Position numbers and translations under genes: made by a program. Shown here in pieces: positions 1-8,088 of a stretch of 28,811 nt of DNA. The stretch is from the NCBI GenBank assembly GCA_964058805.1, contig CAXKVV010000417.1, forward strand, positions 1 to 28,811, read 5' to 3'. This DNA comes from Schoenoplectus triqueter. Taxonomy: Eukaryota; Streptophyta; Magnoliopsida; Poales; Cyperaceae. Within the stretch, counting starts at the first letter, position 1; every line of letters starts with the position of its first letter. The notes beneath the pieces were generated by a model. That model was not told the origin of the DNA. It did no database searches and worked only from the letters and a program-made list of their open reading frames with translations.

Positions 1-525
1 CGTAGGATATTCATATCGAAGTGTTAATTGGACAATCTTACAATAAGCATAATTAAGAGTAATTACATTAATTTTCACAAAATGATGGGTATTTATGCGG
101 CCAAAAATTTTAAAAAAGTTGAACAACTTGTTTAAATAGCAGTTTTTAATGCATCTTACTTATGTTTTGTGCAAAATAAGCATCATAGAATATTCATATC
201 GATGTTTTAATTCGATAGTATTATAATTTGCATAATTAGGAGTAATGATATTAATTTGCATGAAATTATATGCAGTTATGCGGAATAAATATTTTAAAAG
301 CTCAATCAACATGTTTAAACAGCTGTTTTTAATGCATCTTACTTATGTTTTGTGCAAAATTATTGTCGTAGAATATTCATATCGATATTTTAATTAGATA
401 ATCTCCTAATAGGTATAATTATGGGTAATTATATTAATTTTTATGAAATTATATGTAGTTATGGACAGTTACCTTAAACAACTTGATTAAACAACAGTTT
501 GTAATGTATCTTACTTATTGTTTAC
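1..525. repeat. AT-rich 183-bp satellite, three diverged monomers
   Basis: Three head-to-tail copies begin at 1, 184 and 367, each opening with a version of CGTAGAATATTCATATCG. Each of the first two closes with a shared block reading AATGCATCTTACTTATG then TTTTGTGCAAAAT. The period is 183 bp. The third copy loses similarity near 520 and is incomplete. The window starts at or inside the first copy, so the array probably continues to the left. By eye the copies share roughly three quarters of their bases, with the last 50 bp most conserved. The length is typical of nucleosome-sized plant satellites. No open frame of note occurs. Whether it is a centromeric repeat cannot be told from three copies. 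Confidence 0.85.
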
Positions 526-1000
526 CCTTGAAAAATCTCAAGGATTAAACAACTGAATAATTAAGAATGAAAATCAATTATCAATAATAAATCATAAGAA
601 GAGAAAAGAAAAGAGCTAGGAAGAGAGGGACCACCAGCCAGAAGAAGTCGCTGCCGAATTCCGGAGCAACCCTATTTGTCCCAAAATGACATTGTTTGCT
701 TTTTTCCTGTACTGAAACAATTTAAAAGCAAAATGACATTGTTTGCTTTTTCCTATTTGACCAATTTTTGACTTGCTATTTTTACTATTATAAAAATCCA
801 AAAAATTCAAATAAAATTCTGAATAATAGCCAACTATTTTTCTATTATTTTTGTAAGTAATTTTCTACAAAAATAAAGAGAGTTAAAAATAAAAATAAAA
901 TCACCTTTGTAATTGAGATAATAATAAATGATATTATCTTGTTAATAAAATCAATAATAAATGCAATAATTCTTTCGCATTTTTGGGGTGATTAAAAGAA
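526..1000. other. AT-rich intergenic stretch without genes
   Basis: No convincing coding region or RNA gene is visible. A small hairpin with arms CCTTGA (526-531) and TCAAGG (538-543) follows the satellite end. Positions 600-680 are more GC-rich than their surroundings and may be a remnant of an older transposon or gene fragment, but I recognise nothing specific. The rest is A/T-rich low-complexity sequence. The short open frame across 616-810 on the minus strand has no recognisable domain. Confidence 0.6.
682..754. repeat. 26-bp direct duplication
   Basis: The block beginning CAAAATGACATTGTTTGC occurs at 682-707 and again at 729-754, 47 bp apart, differing by one T in a T-run. It is most simply a local duplication inside a decayed mobile-element fragment. 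The core ATGACATTGT could be a deaminated form of ACGACGTCGT, a motif I have seen in plant transposons, but that link is only inference. Confidence 0.6.
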
Positions 1001-1710
1001 CTCACACAAGAGGTGTAGAGCAACAGAGTATTTTTACACAAGTAATGTAACACTCAGAATAGTCAGTTAGTAACAATTAGGACAAGAACATCCTAACACC
1101 TGCCAAGAAGACAATTGAGATAGCTACATCAACACTACGAGTGTGCTGACTTCAAAAGGAGAACATTATGATGTCTGAAGAGGTGACATCACGATGACTG
1201 AAATTGATGATCCATTGATCATTAATACACTGACTATCTTCTAGGATTAGTAGTGTACAAATGAGGGATGAGGAGTATCTTTTGCAAAAAGACAATGATG
1301 CCCTTACATAAGGAATCGTTGTAACGATTCCTTGAATCGTTATACGATTCACTAAAGCGTTGTAACAATTTTTTAAATCGTTATACGGTTTAACATATCG
1401 TTGTAACGCTCTACAAGATGTTGGAAACTTTTTGACCTCTGTTGACCATCTCTGACAAGTCTGCCATTTTCAGGAAACGTTATAACGATATCTTGAATCG
1501 TTATAATGGTTGATAAGGTAGTAACACATTTTTGTCAATTGCTGATGAGTCATCACAATATGGTAGCTTTTGAACTATTTTGTCTAGAAGCTCGACCATT
1601 GATAAACCTGTCTCAATATTAAACCAGCTAAGAGCCCAGAGTTTAATGTTGTGCACAAGTTAGCTCTGAATCTATGAGTCGGCCTGGTGCTCAATACTCA
1701 TGATTTAGTG
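1001..1710. repeat. Hairpin-rich module A, diverged partner of the module at 1725
   Basis: This non-coding block aligns, with gaps, to the block starting at 1725 (offset 724 bp). Shared landmarks are CTCACACAAG (1001) with TTCACACAAA (1725), CAAGTAATG (1039 and 1763), and a GAACAT-to-GATGAC stretch (1162-1198 and 1858-1894). Hairpins seen: TTACA/TGTAA with loop CAAGTAA (1034-1050); TTAGGA/TCCTAA (1077-1096); ACACT/AGTGT (near 1130-1143); TTGATGATC/GATCATTAA with one G.T pair (1204-1225); a bulged 12-bp stem (1226-1257); TGATGA/TCATCA (1543-1555); the palindrome TTGTGCACAA (1649-1658); ATGAGT/ACTCAT with a 16-nt loop (1674-1701). No coding potential is evident. Its nature is unknown; it could be part of a DNA transposon, a structured transcript or an old satellite. 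Confidence 0.65.
1310..1393. repeat. Cluster of adjacent palindromes with alternating spacers
   Basis: Hairpins follow each other almost without gaps. AAGGAATCGTT (1310-1320) and AACGATTCCTT (1323-1333) are perfect 11-bp arms around GT. TGAATCGT (1333-1340) and ACGATTCA (1344-1351) are perfect 8-bp arms around TAT. A decayed GT-spaced copy lies at about 1354-1373. TTAAATCGT (1373-1381) and ACGGTTTAA (1385-1393) are 9-bp arms around TAT with one G.T pair. Weaker relatives continue to about 1520, for example CGTTATAACG at 1478-1487. Confidence 0.8.
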
Positions 1711-1940
1711 GTGATCAAATATATTTCACACAAAGGGTGTGAAGTAACACGTTGATTTTGCACAAGTAATGCAATATCCATAACAGCCAGTCAAGACAAG
1801 AAGATCTCGACGCCCGTCGAAGAGTGACCAAGATTATGACACTAGCACAAGCAAAAGAACATCACGATGTCCAAGGAGGTGATATCATGATGACTCCGTG
1901 TCATGAACAAGTAATTCATGACCAGTCAAGCTAGTAAGAT

Positions 1941-2846
1941 CAAACTAATCCGTCGATAAGTTTGTCTTCTAGTCCAGAGGATCGAATCGTTCTGTAGTAG
2001 ATTCATCCTCAAACAATGGAATGAACCGTTCTGTAGTAGGTTCTTTCATTAACACATGCCTCAATGTCAAGCTGGCTCAGCGCTTCAGGTTTAATTTTGT
2101 GTGCAGTTGTGTTCCTAGATTTATGGATCCACTTAGTGCCAGGAATCCATGATCTAGAAGATCAGCGAGATGAAATAAGTGGGCTAAATCCACCCATCTC
2201 CTGATTCACCAACCTCAAGATCAACCGGCTAAGTGCTTTGAGTTGTATTTTGTGTGATTGGTCATTGACTAGTAAAGATTGAACCGATCTGTAGTAGGTT
2301 CATCTTCTAGATCAATTAAGGTCGAGTCGATCTGTTAGTAGACTCACCTTCCATCCCTCCGTAGAGATTGATCTGATCTGTTAGTAAGGTCATCTCTCGA
2401 AGCGGTAAAGATTGAACTGATCTGTAGTAAGTTCATCTTCCTCTATCACAGAATGAACTGATCTGTTAGTAAGTTCATCTGTACCTATCATCAATCAGCG
2501 AACTGATCTGTAGTAAGTTCATCTATCCCCACTCCACGTAAGTTGAATCGATCTGTTAGTAGATTCAATTTACACTGCATCTGCATTCGTGAACTGATCC
2601 GTAGTAAGTTCACTTGTATCCTTTTTTTACCTACTTTCATGAACTGATCTGTAGTAAGTTCATCTGTATCCTTGCTTCTAAAATCCCGAACTGATCTGTT
2701 AGTAAGTTCGTCTGTCAGCACTCTACGTAGGTTGAATCGATCTGTTTGTAGATTCAATTTGCACTGCACCCTAAAGATAGAATTGATCTGTTAGTAAATT
2801 CATCTTCTGTCATTCCTGCCTCACTCGACTGATCTGATCATAAGTC
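1941..2846. repeat. Array of 16 short stem-loops with a conserved loop and varying paired stems
   Basis: Copies start at 1941, 1984, 2023, 2281, 2324, 2370, 2414, 2455, 2500, 2545, 2591, 2641, 2688, 2734, 2780 and 2827. From 2281 on the spacing is about 41-50 bp. The loop is GATCTGTAGTA (11 nt) or GATCTGTTAGTA (12 nt) with small variants. Stem arms differ between copies but remain complementary: GAACT/AGTTC (six copies), GAATC/GATTC (three), GAACC/GGTTC (two), GAGTC/GACTC, GAATT/AATTC, CAAACT/AGTTTG, GACT/AGTC, and GATCT/AGGTC with one G.T pair. Outer stems also track each other: AAGAT/ATCTT (2408, 2774), AAGGT/ACCTT (2319), GAGAT/ATCTC (2364), CAGA/TCTG (2449), single C/G at 2687 and 2710. 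At 2538-2573 the stem reaches 12 bp. I know of no named family with this structure. Confidence 0.85.
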
Positions 2847-2852
2847 CAGAAT

Positions 2853-2878
2853 GCTTCAGTGATCCTAATCACTGAAGC
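2853..2878. other. Perfect 11-bp hairpin with 4-nt loop
   Basis: GCTTCAGTGAT (2853-2863), loop CCTA, ATCACTGAAGC (2868-2878). It is the longest perfect stem with so short a loop in the region and lies just past the last member of the stem-loop array, about 100 bp before the 58-bp satellite begins. It is not followed by a T-run (as in a bacterial terminator) nor by a CTRRT end (as in a Helitron). Confidence 0.9.
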
Positions 2879-2980
2879 GCGTGACCACTTGACCATCATT
2901 TAGCTATACTAATTGCTTCTACTTTTTAAAGATCTAGATGTGTCTCGAGGTTAACAGCCCAGGGTAATTAACGATGGGGG

Positions 2981-4104
2981 CTTGCGCCCACCGGAATCTA
3001 TTTTGCGCGCCCGGACTCGTTTTCGGCGGTACCGAGGGCGTCGGGTCCCGTTTTCATGTTTTGCGTGCCCGGACTCGTTTTCGACGGTACCGAGGGCCTC
3101 GGGTCCCGTTTTCAAGTTTTGCGCGCCCGAACTCATTTTCGACGGAACAGAGGGTGTCGTGTCTCGTTTTCTTGTTTTGCCCGCCCGGACTCGTTTTCGA
3201 CGGTATTTGCGCGCCCGGACTCATTTTCGACGGTACCGAGGGCGGCGTGTCTCGTTTTCTTGTTTGGCGCGCCCAGACTCGTTTTCGGAGGTACCGAGGT
3301 CGTCGGGTCCCGTTTTCATGTTTTGCGCGTCCGGACTCGTTTTCGGCGGTACCGAGGGCGTCGGGTCCCGTTTCCATGTTTTGCGCGCTCGGACTCGTTT
3401 TCGACGGTACCGAGGGCTTCGGGTCCAGTTTTCAAGTTTTGCGCGCCCGGACTCGTTTTCGGCGGTACCGAGGGTGTCGTGTCTCGTTTTCTTGTTTTGC
3501 CCGCCCGGACTCGTTTTCGGCGGTACCGAGGGCGTCGGGTCCCGTTTTCATGTTTTGCGCGCCCCGACTCTTTTTCGGCGGTACCGATGGCGTCGGGTCC
3601 CGTTTCTATGTTTTGCGCGCCCGGACTCGTTTTCAACGGTACCGAGGGCCTTGGGTCCAGTTTTCACGTTTTGCACGCCCGGACTCGTTTTCGGCCGTAC
3701 CGAGGGCGTCATGTCTGGTTTTCTTGTTTTGCGCGACCGGACTCATTTTCGGCGGTACCGAGGGCGTCGGGTCCCGTTTTTCATGTTTTGCGCGCCCGGA
3801 CTCGTTTTCGACGGTACCGAGGGCCTCGGATCCTGTTTTTTAAGTTTTGCGCGCCCGGACTCGTTTTCGACGGTACCGAGGGCGTCGTGTCTCGTTTTCT
3901 TATTTTGCCCGGCCGGACTCATTTTCGGCGGTACCGAGGGCGTCGGGTCCCGTTTTCATGTTTTGCGTGCCCGAACTCGTTTTCGACGTTACCGAGGGCG
4001 TCGTGTCTCGTTTTCTTGTTTGGCGCGCCGGACTCATTTTCGGCGGTACCGAGGGCGTCGGGTCCCGTTTTCGTGTTTTGCGCGCCCGGACTCATTTTCG
4101 GCGG
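2981..4104. repeat. 58-bp GC-rich satellite, left arm of the array (about 19 monomers)
   Basis: Tandem monomers of 58 bp with the landmarks GCGCGCCCGG, ACTCGTTTTC, GGCGGTACCGAGGG, CGTCGGGTCCCG and TTTTCATGTTTT. The first recognisable unit is degenerate (about 2981-3003), which marks the array edge. Monomer classes differ in the segment before the next GCGCGC: CGGGTCCCG with CATG, CGTGTCTCG with CTTG, and CTCGGGTCC with CAAG or CACG. A shortened unit occurs at about 3198-3210, where GGTA runs directly into TTTGCGCG. Copies here are more diverged than on the far right. The long forward open frames here are spurious because the monomer contains no stop codon. Confidence 0.95.
4100..4104. repeat. 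Target-site duplication, left copy (GGCGG)
   Basis: GGCGG directly precedes the 5' LTR and is repeated at 9266-9270 directly after the 3' LTR. In the satellite monomer GGCGG is normally followed by TACCGAG, and that sequence resumes after the right copy. Removing the element and one GGCGG restores an uninterrupted monomer. A 5-bp duplication is standard for Ty3/gypsy integration. Confidence 0.95.
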
Positions 4105-4766
4105 TGATGGCGATCAAGTCATGGCAGGTCTACAGGTGAACAATCATGATCAAGGAAGCAAGTTCTGGACCAATTCTCAGTTTGAAGAACCAGGCCCAAG
4201 TCATATTTACAATTAATTTACGAAACAGCAGCTTTCTGGACAGATTCGTACTGGGCCAGTATTTTGGGCATAACTCTCTCATAATAACTCAGATTTGGGT
4301 GATTCAAATTTCTGTGATCAGATGATGAAATGCACTATCTTTTTTGTGTTTTAAGTTTCTCCAGATTCAAGAGTCTTCTTGGTCAAAACCTCGTGTCAAA
4401 TGAGCGTGGTTACTGAGGAGCCAGCCAGCATTTAGTTTCTTGGAACTTGTCTTTGAGTCTTTCTATGTTTTAATTATGTTTTGGAATTAACAGTAGTAGT
4501 TAATGTTATTTTTATTGTGTTTTGATATTTGCAAAAATAGTTAAGGAGTTATTAATTAGTAGGAAGTTTCTAGAGTTGAGTTGTATGGCTATATAAAGCC
4601 TAATTTCTGAATGTAAACTCACTTGTTGAATTATTATGAAAAAGTTTATCTTGAGTTGAGTTTATCTCCTCTTTTATCCTGCTGTGAGTTGAGAGTATCC
4701 TCCAGTTGTGATTTTATAGTTGAACGTGTGTGTGTCCTTGGACGATTCATAGCTCGAACGCTATCA
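4105..4766 (+). repeat. 5' long terminal repeat (662 bp)
   Basis: Begins TGATGGCGATC and ends CGCTATCA, so it has the canonical TG...CA ends. It matches 8604-9265 over its whole length. It acts as promoter (TATA box at 4590-4597) for the genomic RNA. The first 112 bp are also the sequence that, in the 3' LTR, encodes the end of pol. Here they are simply joined to satellite frames, which produces false fused open frames ending at 4216. Confidence 0.97.
4590..4597 (+). promoter_or_regulatory. TATA box of the 5' LTR
   Basis: TATATAAA followed by GCC, about 170 bp before the LTR end. This is a suitable position for the start of the retroelement transcript some 25-35 bp downstream (about 4620). 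Same sequence at the equivalent place in the 3' LTR. Confidence 0.75.
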
Positions 4767-4768
4767 GT

Positions 4769-4780
4769 TGGTATCAGAGC
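4769..4780 (+). promoter_or_regulatory. Primer binding site for initiator-Met tRNA
   Basis: TGGTATCAGAGC, two bases after the LTR end, is complementary to the 3' end of plant initiator methionine tRNA, the usual primer for minus-strand synthesis in many plant Ty3/gypsy and Ty1/copia elements. Only 12 bp separate it from the presumed gag start. Confidence 0.95.
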
Positions 4781-4792
4781 AGCAGGCGAAGG

Positions 4793-6514
4793 ATGGTGCG
4801 ACGTAGTGCTTGTGTCAATCCTCCTGAAGGTAACCAGCAAGCCGATCGAGATATTGAGTTGAACGAGTTGAGGCAGCATGTGCAACAACTCCAAGAGCGT
4901 CTAGCGCGCGTGGAGGCCGTTGGGAACAACCACGATGATTCCAATCGTGGCTCAGATGGCGAAACTTATGGTGACGATGATGCGGAGTTCAACCCCTTCC
5001 ACGACAACCACACCTTGGTGTCCAGTGATGAAGAGGCTCTCCATCAAAATCACACCCGAAGGAACCAGCAATTTCGACGGGCTTTTGATCTAAAAGCGGA
5101 TATTCCTGTGTACGAGGGGCGCATACAACCCGATGAGTTCATAGATTGGCTCAATACGGTTGAACGTGTCTTTGAATACCAAGATGTCCCTGAGGAAGAA
5201 AAGGTGAAGATTGTTGCCATCAAATTAAAGAAGCATGCATCTATTTGGTGGGAGCAGTTGAAAATGAAGCGAGCCCGTGAGGATAAGCAAAAAATCAGAA
5301 CATGGGAAAAGATGGTGAAAGAGTTACGAAAAAAGTTTCTGCCGGAAGGGTACTTGCAAGAGGCCTTTTTTCAACTTCATGGCTTTGTTCAAGGTGATAA
5401 AACTGTGACAGATTACACTGAAGAACTTGATCACCTCATGTTGAAATGTGGCGTTGTTGAGTCCGAAGAACAAACCATTGCACGATATCTTCGTGGCCTT
5501 CGCAAGGAGATTCATGATGTGGTAACTTTACAGCCCATTATCTCTTATCATGATGTGTTTAAACTTGCCACAAAAGTTGAAAAACAACTCAAGGAGAAAG
5601 AAGTCAGAAAAACAGCGAGCTTTGGTGGTAGCCGAGTTCTCAATCGAGGCCATCCAACAAGTCATGGGAGTAGTACGCAATCAGCCAAACCAACATCAAG
5701 TGCAGTGGCCAAATTTTCAGCAAAAACCGCAACTGCAGGACCCTCTAAACCAGCCCCTAAAGCTGTTCAATGCTATCGGTGCAAAGGGTACGGTCACATC
5801 ATGTCCGAGTGCCCAAACCAGCGGGTATTTACCATTGTTGAAGAACCCCTAGAAGAGGAACAAACGGATTTTGATTCTCCACCCGTGTTTGATGAGGCAG
5901 CAGATGAGGAGGATGTCATTTATGGAGATACGGATGAGATGTTGGTGATTAGGCGTGTGCTGAATTCCAGTCCCGTTCAAGATGATGTGTGGCTCCGTAA
6001 CAATATCTTCCATACACGATGCACCTCTCATGGGAAGGTATGCGATGTTATCATTGATAGCAGGAGTTGTGAGAATGTTGTTTCTGAAATTATGGTACAA
6101 AAGTTGCCGCTTAAAACTGAAAAGCACCCAAAACCGTACAAACTCTCTTGGTTGGAAAAGGGTAAATGTGTGCAAGTTGACCAGCGTTGTTTGGTTAATT
6201 TTTCTATTGGTGAGAAATACCGAGATGAGGTATGGTGTGATGTAGTTCCTATGGATGCTTGTCATTTACTTTTGGGGAGGCCTTGGCAGTTTGATAGAAA
6301 GGTACACCATGACGGTTTTAAAAACACTTATTCTTTTGAGCTGAATGGTGCTAAGATTACTTTGGGTCCTTCTAGAATGAAAATGAAATCTAAACCAGCC
6401 CTCAAGGATAGCAATTTCATTCTCTCAAAATCTGAATTTACTGAAATTTTTGAAGAATCCCAAATAGCCTTTACATTGGTGGTGAAGAAGTTAAGGGTGA
6501 CAAAAGTACTCTAA
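4793..6514 (+). pseudogene. Retrotransposon gag and aspartic protease, frameshifted
   Basis: The 5' part of gag-pol. The ATG at 4793 is preferred because it is the first after the primer site; the frame is open upstream to 4730 only because it runs into the LTR. Residues from that Met: a heptad-like region 20-41; the capsid-type retrotransposon Gag domain about 102-269 (with TVERVFEY and WWEQLK); a CCHC zinc knuckle CYRCKGYGHIMSEC at 327-340 that would bind element RNA; an acidic linker; then the protease. The protease active site reads IIDSRSCENV with Asp at 422, where Asp-Ser/Thr-Gly is expected, so the Gly is replaced by Arg (AGG, 6062-6064). The later motif LLLGRPW lies at 492-498. The frame is lost near 6487-6490 by a missing base and ends at TAA 6512-6514, while the downstream domains continue in another frame. 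Confidence 0.93.
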
Positions 6515-8088
6515 TACCTGGACCAGTGGTACCTTTACTTGAACAATTTCAGAACCTTGTTCCAGATGAAATTCCAGCAGGTTTACCTCCAATGAGGAGT
6601 GTGCAACACTGCATAGATTTTGTTCCTGGTGCAGTTTTGCCAAACAAAGTAGCCTACCGAATGAACCCAACAGAAAATGCCGAGTTACAACGGCAAGTAG
6701 ATGAGTTGTTGAGAAAGGATTTGGTGCGTGAAAGCATGAGTCCTTGTGCAGTTCCAGCCTTGCTTGTGCCAAAGAAAGATAGTTCTTTTCGCATGTGTGT
6801 GGATAGTAGAGCGGTCAACAAGATTACTATCAAGTATCGCTTCCCTATTCCTCGTCTAGATGACATGCTAGATCAGCTCCATGGTGCTAGTGTGTTTTCA
6901 AAGATTGATCTTAGAAGTGGGTACCATCAGATTCGTATGAGGCCTGGTGACGAATGGAAGACGGCATTTAAGACCCGTGATGGATTGTTTGAGTGGTTGG
7001 TGATGCCATTCGAACTCTCTAATGCTCCTAGTACTTTTATGAGAATGAATTTGGTGTTTAAGTCTTTTATTGGCAGATTTGTGGTGGTCTATTTTGATGA
7101 TATACTCGTGTATAGCACGGGTAAAGAAGAGCATTTGGAACACCTTCGCCAAGTCTTTGAAGTGCTAGCTGAACAGAAACTCTACATCAACCTCAAGAAG
7201 TGCGAGTTTCTAACCAGCAACTTGGTGTTTCTAGGCTATGTGGTTTCAGCTGAGGGTATTCATGTTGATCCTTCTAAGGTGGATGCAATTGTTTCATGGC
7301 CAATACCAACCAACATTCACGATGTGAGGAGTTTTTATGGACTGGCCTCAATTTATCGCCGGTTCATTCGAGATTTCAGCACTCTTGTCTCTCCAATCAC
7401 CGAGTGCTTGAAAGGAGGAGTATTCAAATGGACAAAGGAAGCTGAAAATAGCTTTCAACTCATCAAGGAGAAGATGACAGCAGCCCCAATTCTTACTTTG
7501 CCCAACTTTGAGAATATTTTTGAGCTTGAATGTGATGCATCTGGTGTTGGCATTGGTGCGGTTCTCAATCAAGAAGGTCGACCTATTGCCTTCTTTAGTG
7601 AAAAGCTTTCAGATTCACGTAAGAACTACACTACATATGACAAGGAGTTCTATGCAATTGTCCGAGCTCTTGGGCATTGGAGACACTACCTCATTTCCAA
7701 GGAGTTCATTCTCTACTCCGAGCTCTTGAGCATGGACTTTGTGATGGGATTGCCCCGAACTCAACGCAGCAAAGATTCAATCATGGTGGTGGTTGATCGG
7801 TTCTCTAAAATGGCGCACTTTGTTCCTTGTGCAAAAATGATGGATGCCACTAACATAGCTGATCTTTATTTCAAGGAGATAGTGAAGTTGCATGACATTC
7901 CAAATACCATAACATCTGACAGAGACCCGAAGTTTGTTGGGCATTTTTGGAGAACACTTTGGCATAAGATGGGTACAAAGCTGCAGTTTAGTTCAGCCTA
8001 TCATCCTCAAACCGATGGCCAAACTGAGATTGTGAATCGGAGTTTGGGCAATCTGTTGAGAAGCTTGGTGGGTGATAACATACGCTAA
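6490..8088 (+). pseudogene. Reverse transcriptase, truncated RNase H and integrase core, with internal deletion
   Basis: Continuation of pol after the frameshift. Numbering from the Met at 6526: reverse transcriptase with [11 protein letters not shown] (126-136) and the catalytic YFDDILVYS (189-197), followed by the connection. RNase H starts at ECDASG (Asp337) and has KEFYAIV (Glu374). It stops at FILYS, just where the next catalytic Asp is expected, and the frame passes at once into the integrase core ([10 protein letters not shown], from about 401). The rest of RNase H and the integrase His/Cys zinc finger are absent; judged from related elements, roughly 190 residues are missing. The integrase core keeps its triad: Asp404, Asp465 in TSDRDPKF, Glu501 in QTEIVNR, with 35 residues between the last two (DD35E). 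TAA at 8086-8088 interrupts integrase, where a CAA-to-TAA change is the simplest explanation. Confidence 0.94.

Larger units (their letters stand above)
1725..2880. repeat. Hairpin-rich module B
   Basis: Second copy of the module starting at 1001, extended by the 16-member stem-loop array at 1941-2846. Hairpins outside that array: TTCACAC/GTGTGAA, perfect 7-bp arms (1725-1743); TTGCA/TGCAA with loop CAAGTAA (1758-1774); CGACG/CGTCG (about 1809-1820); GTCATGAA/TTCATGAC with loop CAAGTAA (1900-1922); CTAGAT plus ATGGAT (2115-2128) pairing with ATCCAT plus ATCTAG (2145-2157) across a 16-nt loop. A sub-block GGCT...AGCGCTT...TTTTGTGTG appears at about 2072 and, diverged, at about 2226. No gene is visible on either strand; the minus-strand open frame over 2491-2769 is just a reading of the repeats. 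Confidence 0.65.

Noticed and set aside
2491..2769. Minus-strand 92-codon frame with repeated DELTTDQF-like segments
   Set aside because: The protein repeat is a direct reading of the DNA stem-loop repeat; several copies differ in spacing not divisible by 3, so no conserved frame exists.
1941..2846. tRNA or snRNA gene cluster
   Set aside because: Units of about 45 bp form one small stem-loop with no cloverleaf, box elements or polymerase III motifs that I can recognise.
1001..2880. Subterminal repeats of a CACTA or Mutator DNA transposon
   Set aside because: Repeated short motifs would suit, but I found no CACTA-type termini, terminal inverted repeats, target duplication or transposase. Kept only as an alternative.
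2853..2900. Helitron 3' end
   Set aside because: A hairpin is present, but no CTRRT terminus follows within the expected distance and no matching TC 5' end was seen.
3056..4216. Apparent fusion of satellite frame to an LTR-encoded tail
   Set aside because: It comes from chance read-through of the stop-free satellite into the first 112 bp of the 5' LTR.
6480..6530. Programmed frameshift between gag and pol
   Set aside because: The shift lies between protease and reverse transcriptase and not at the gag border, and no slippery heptamer with a following structure was recognised. A single-base loss explains it.
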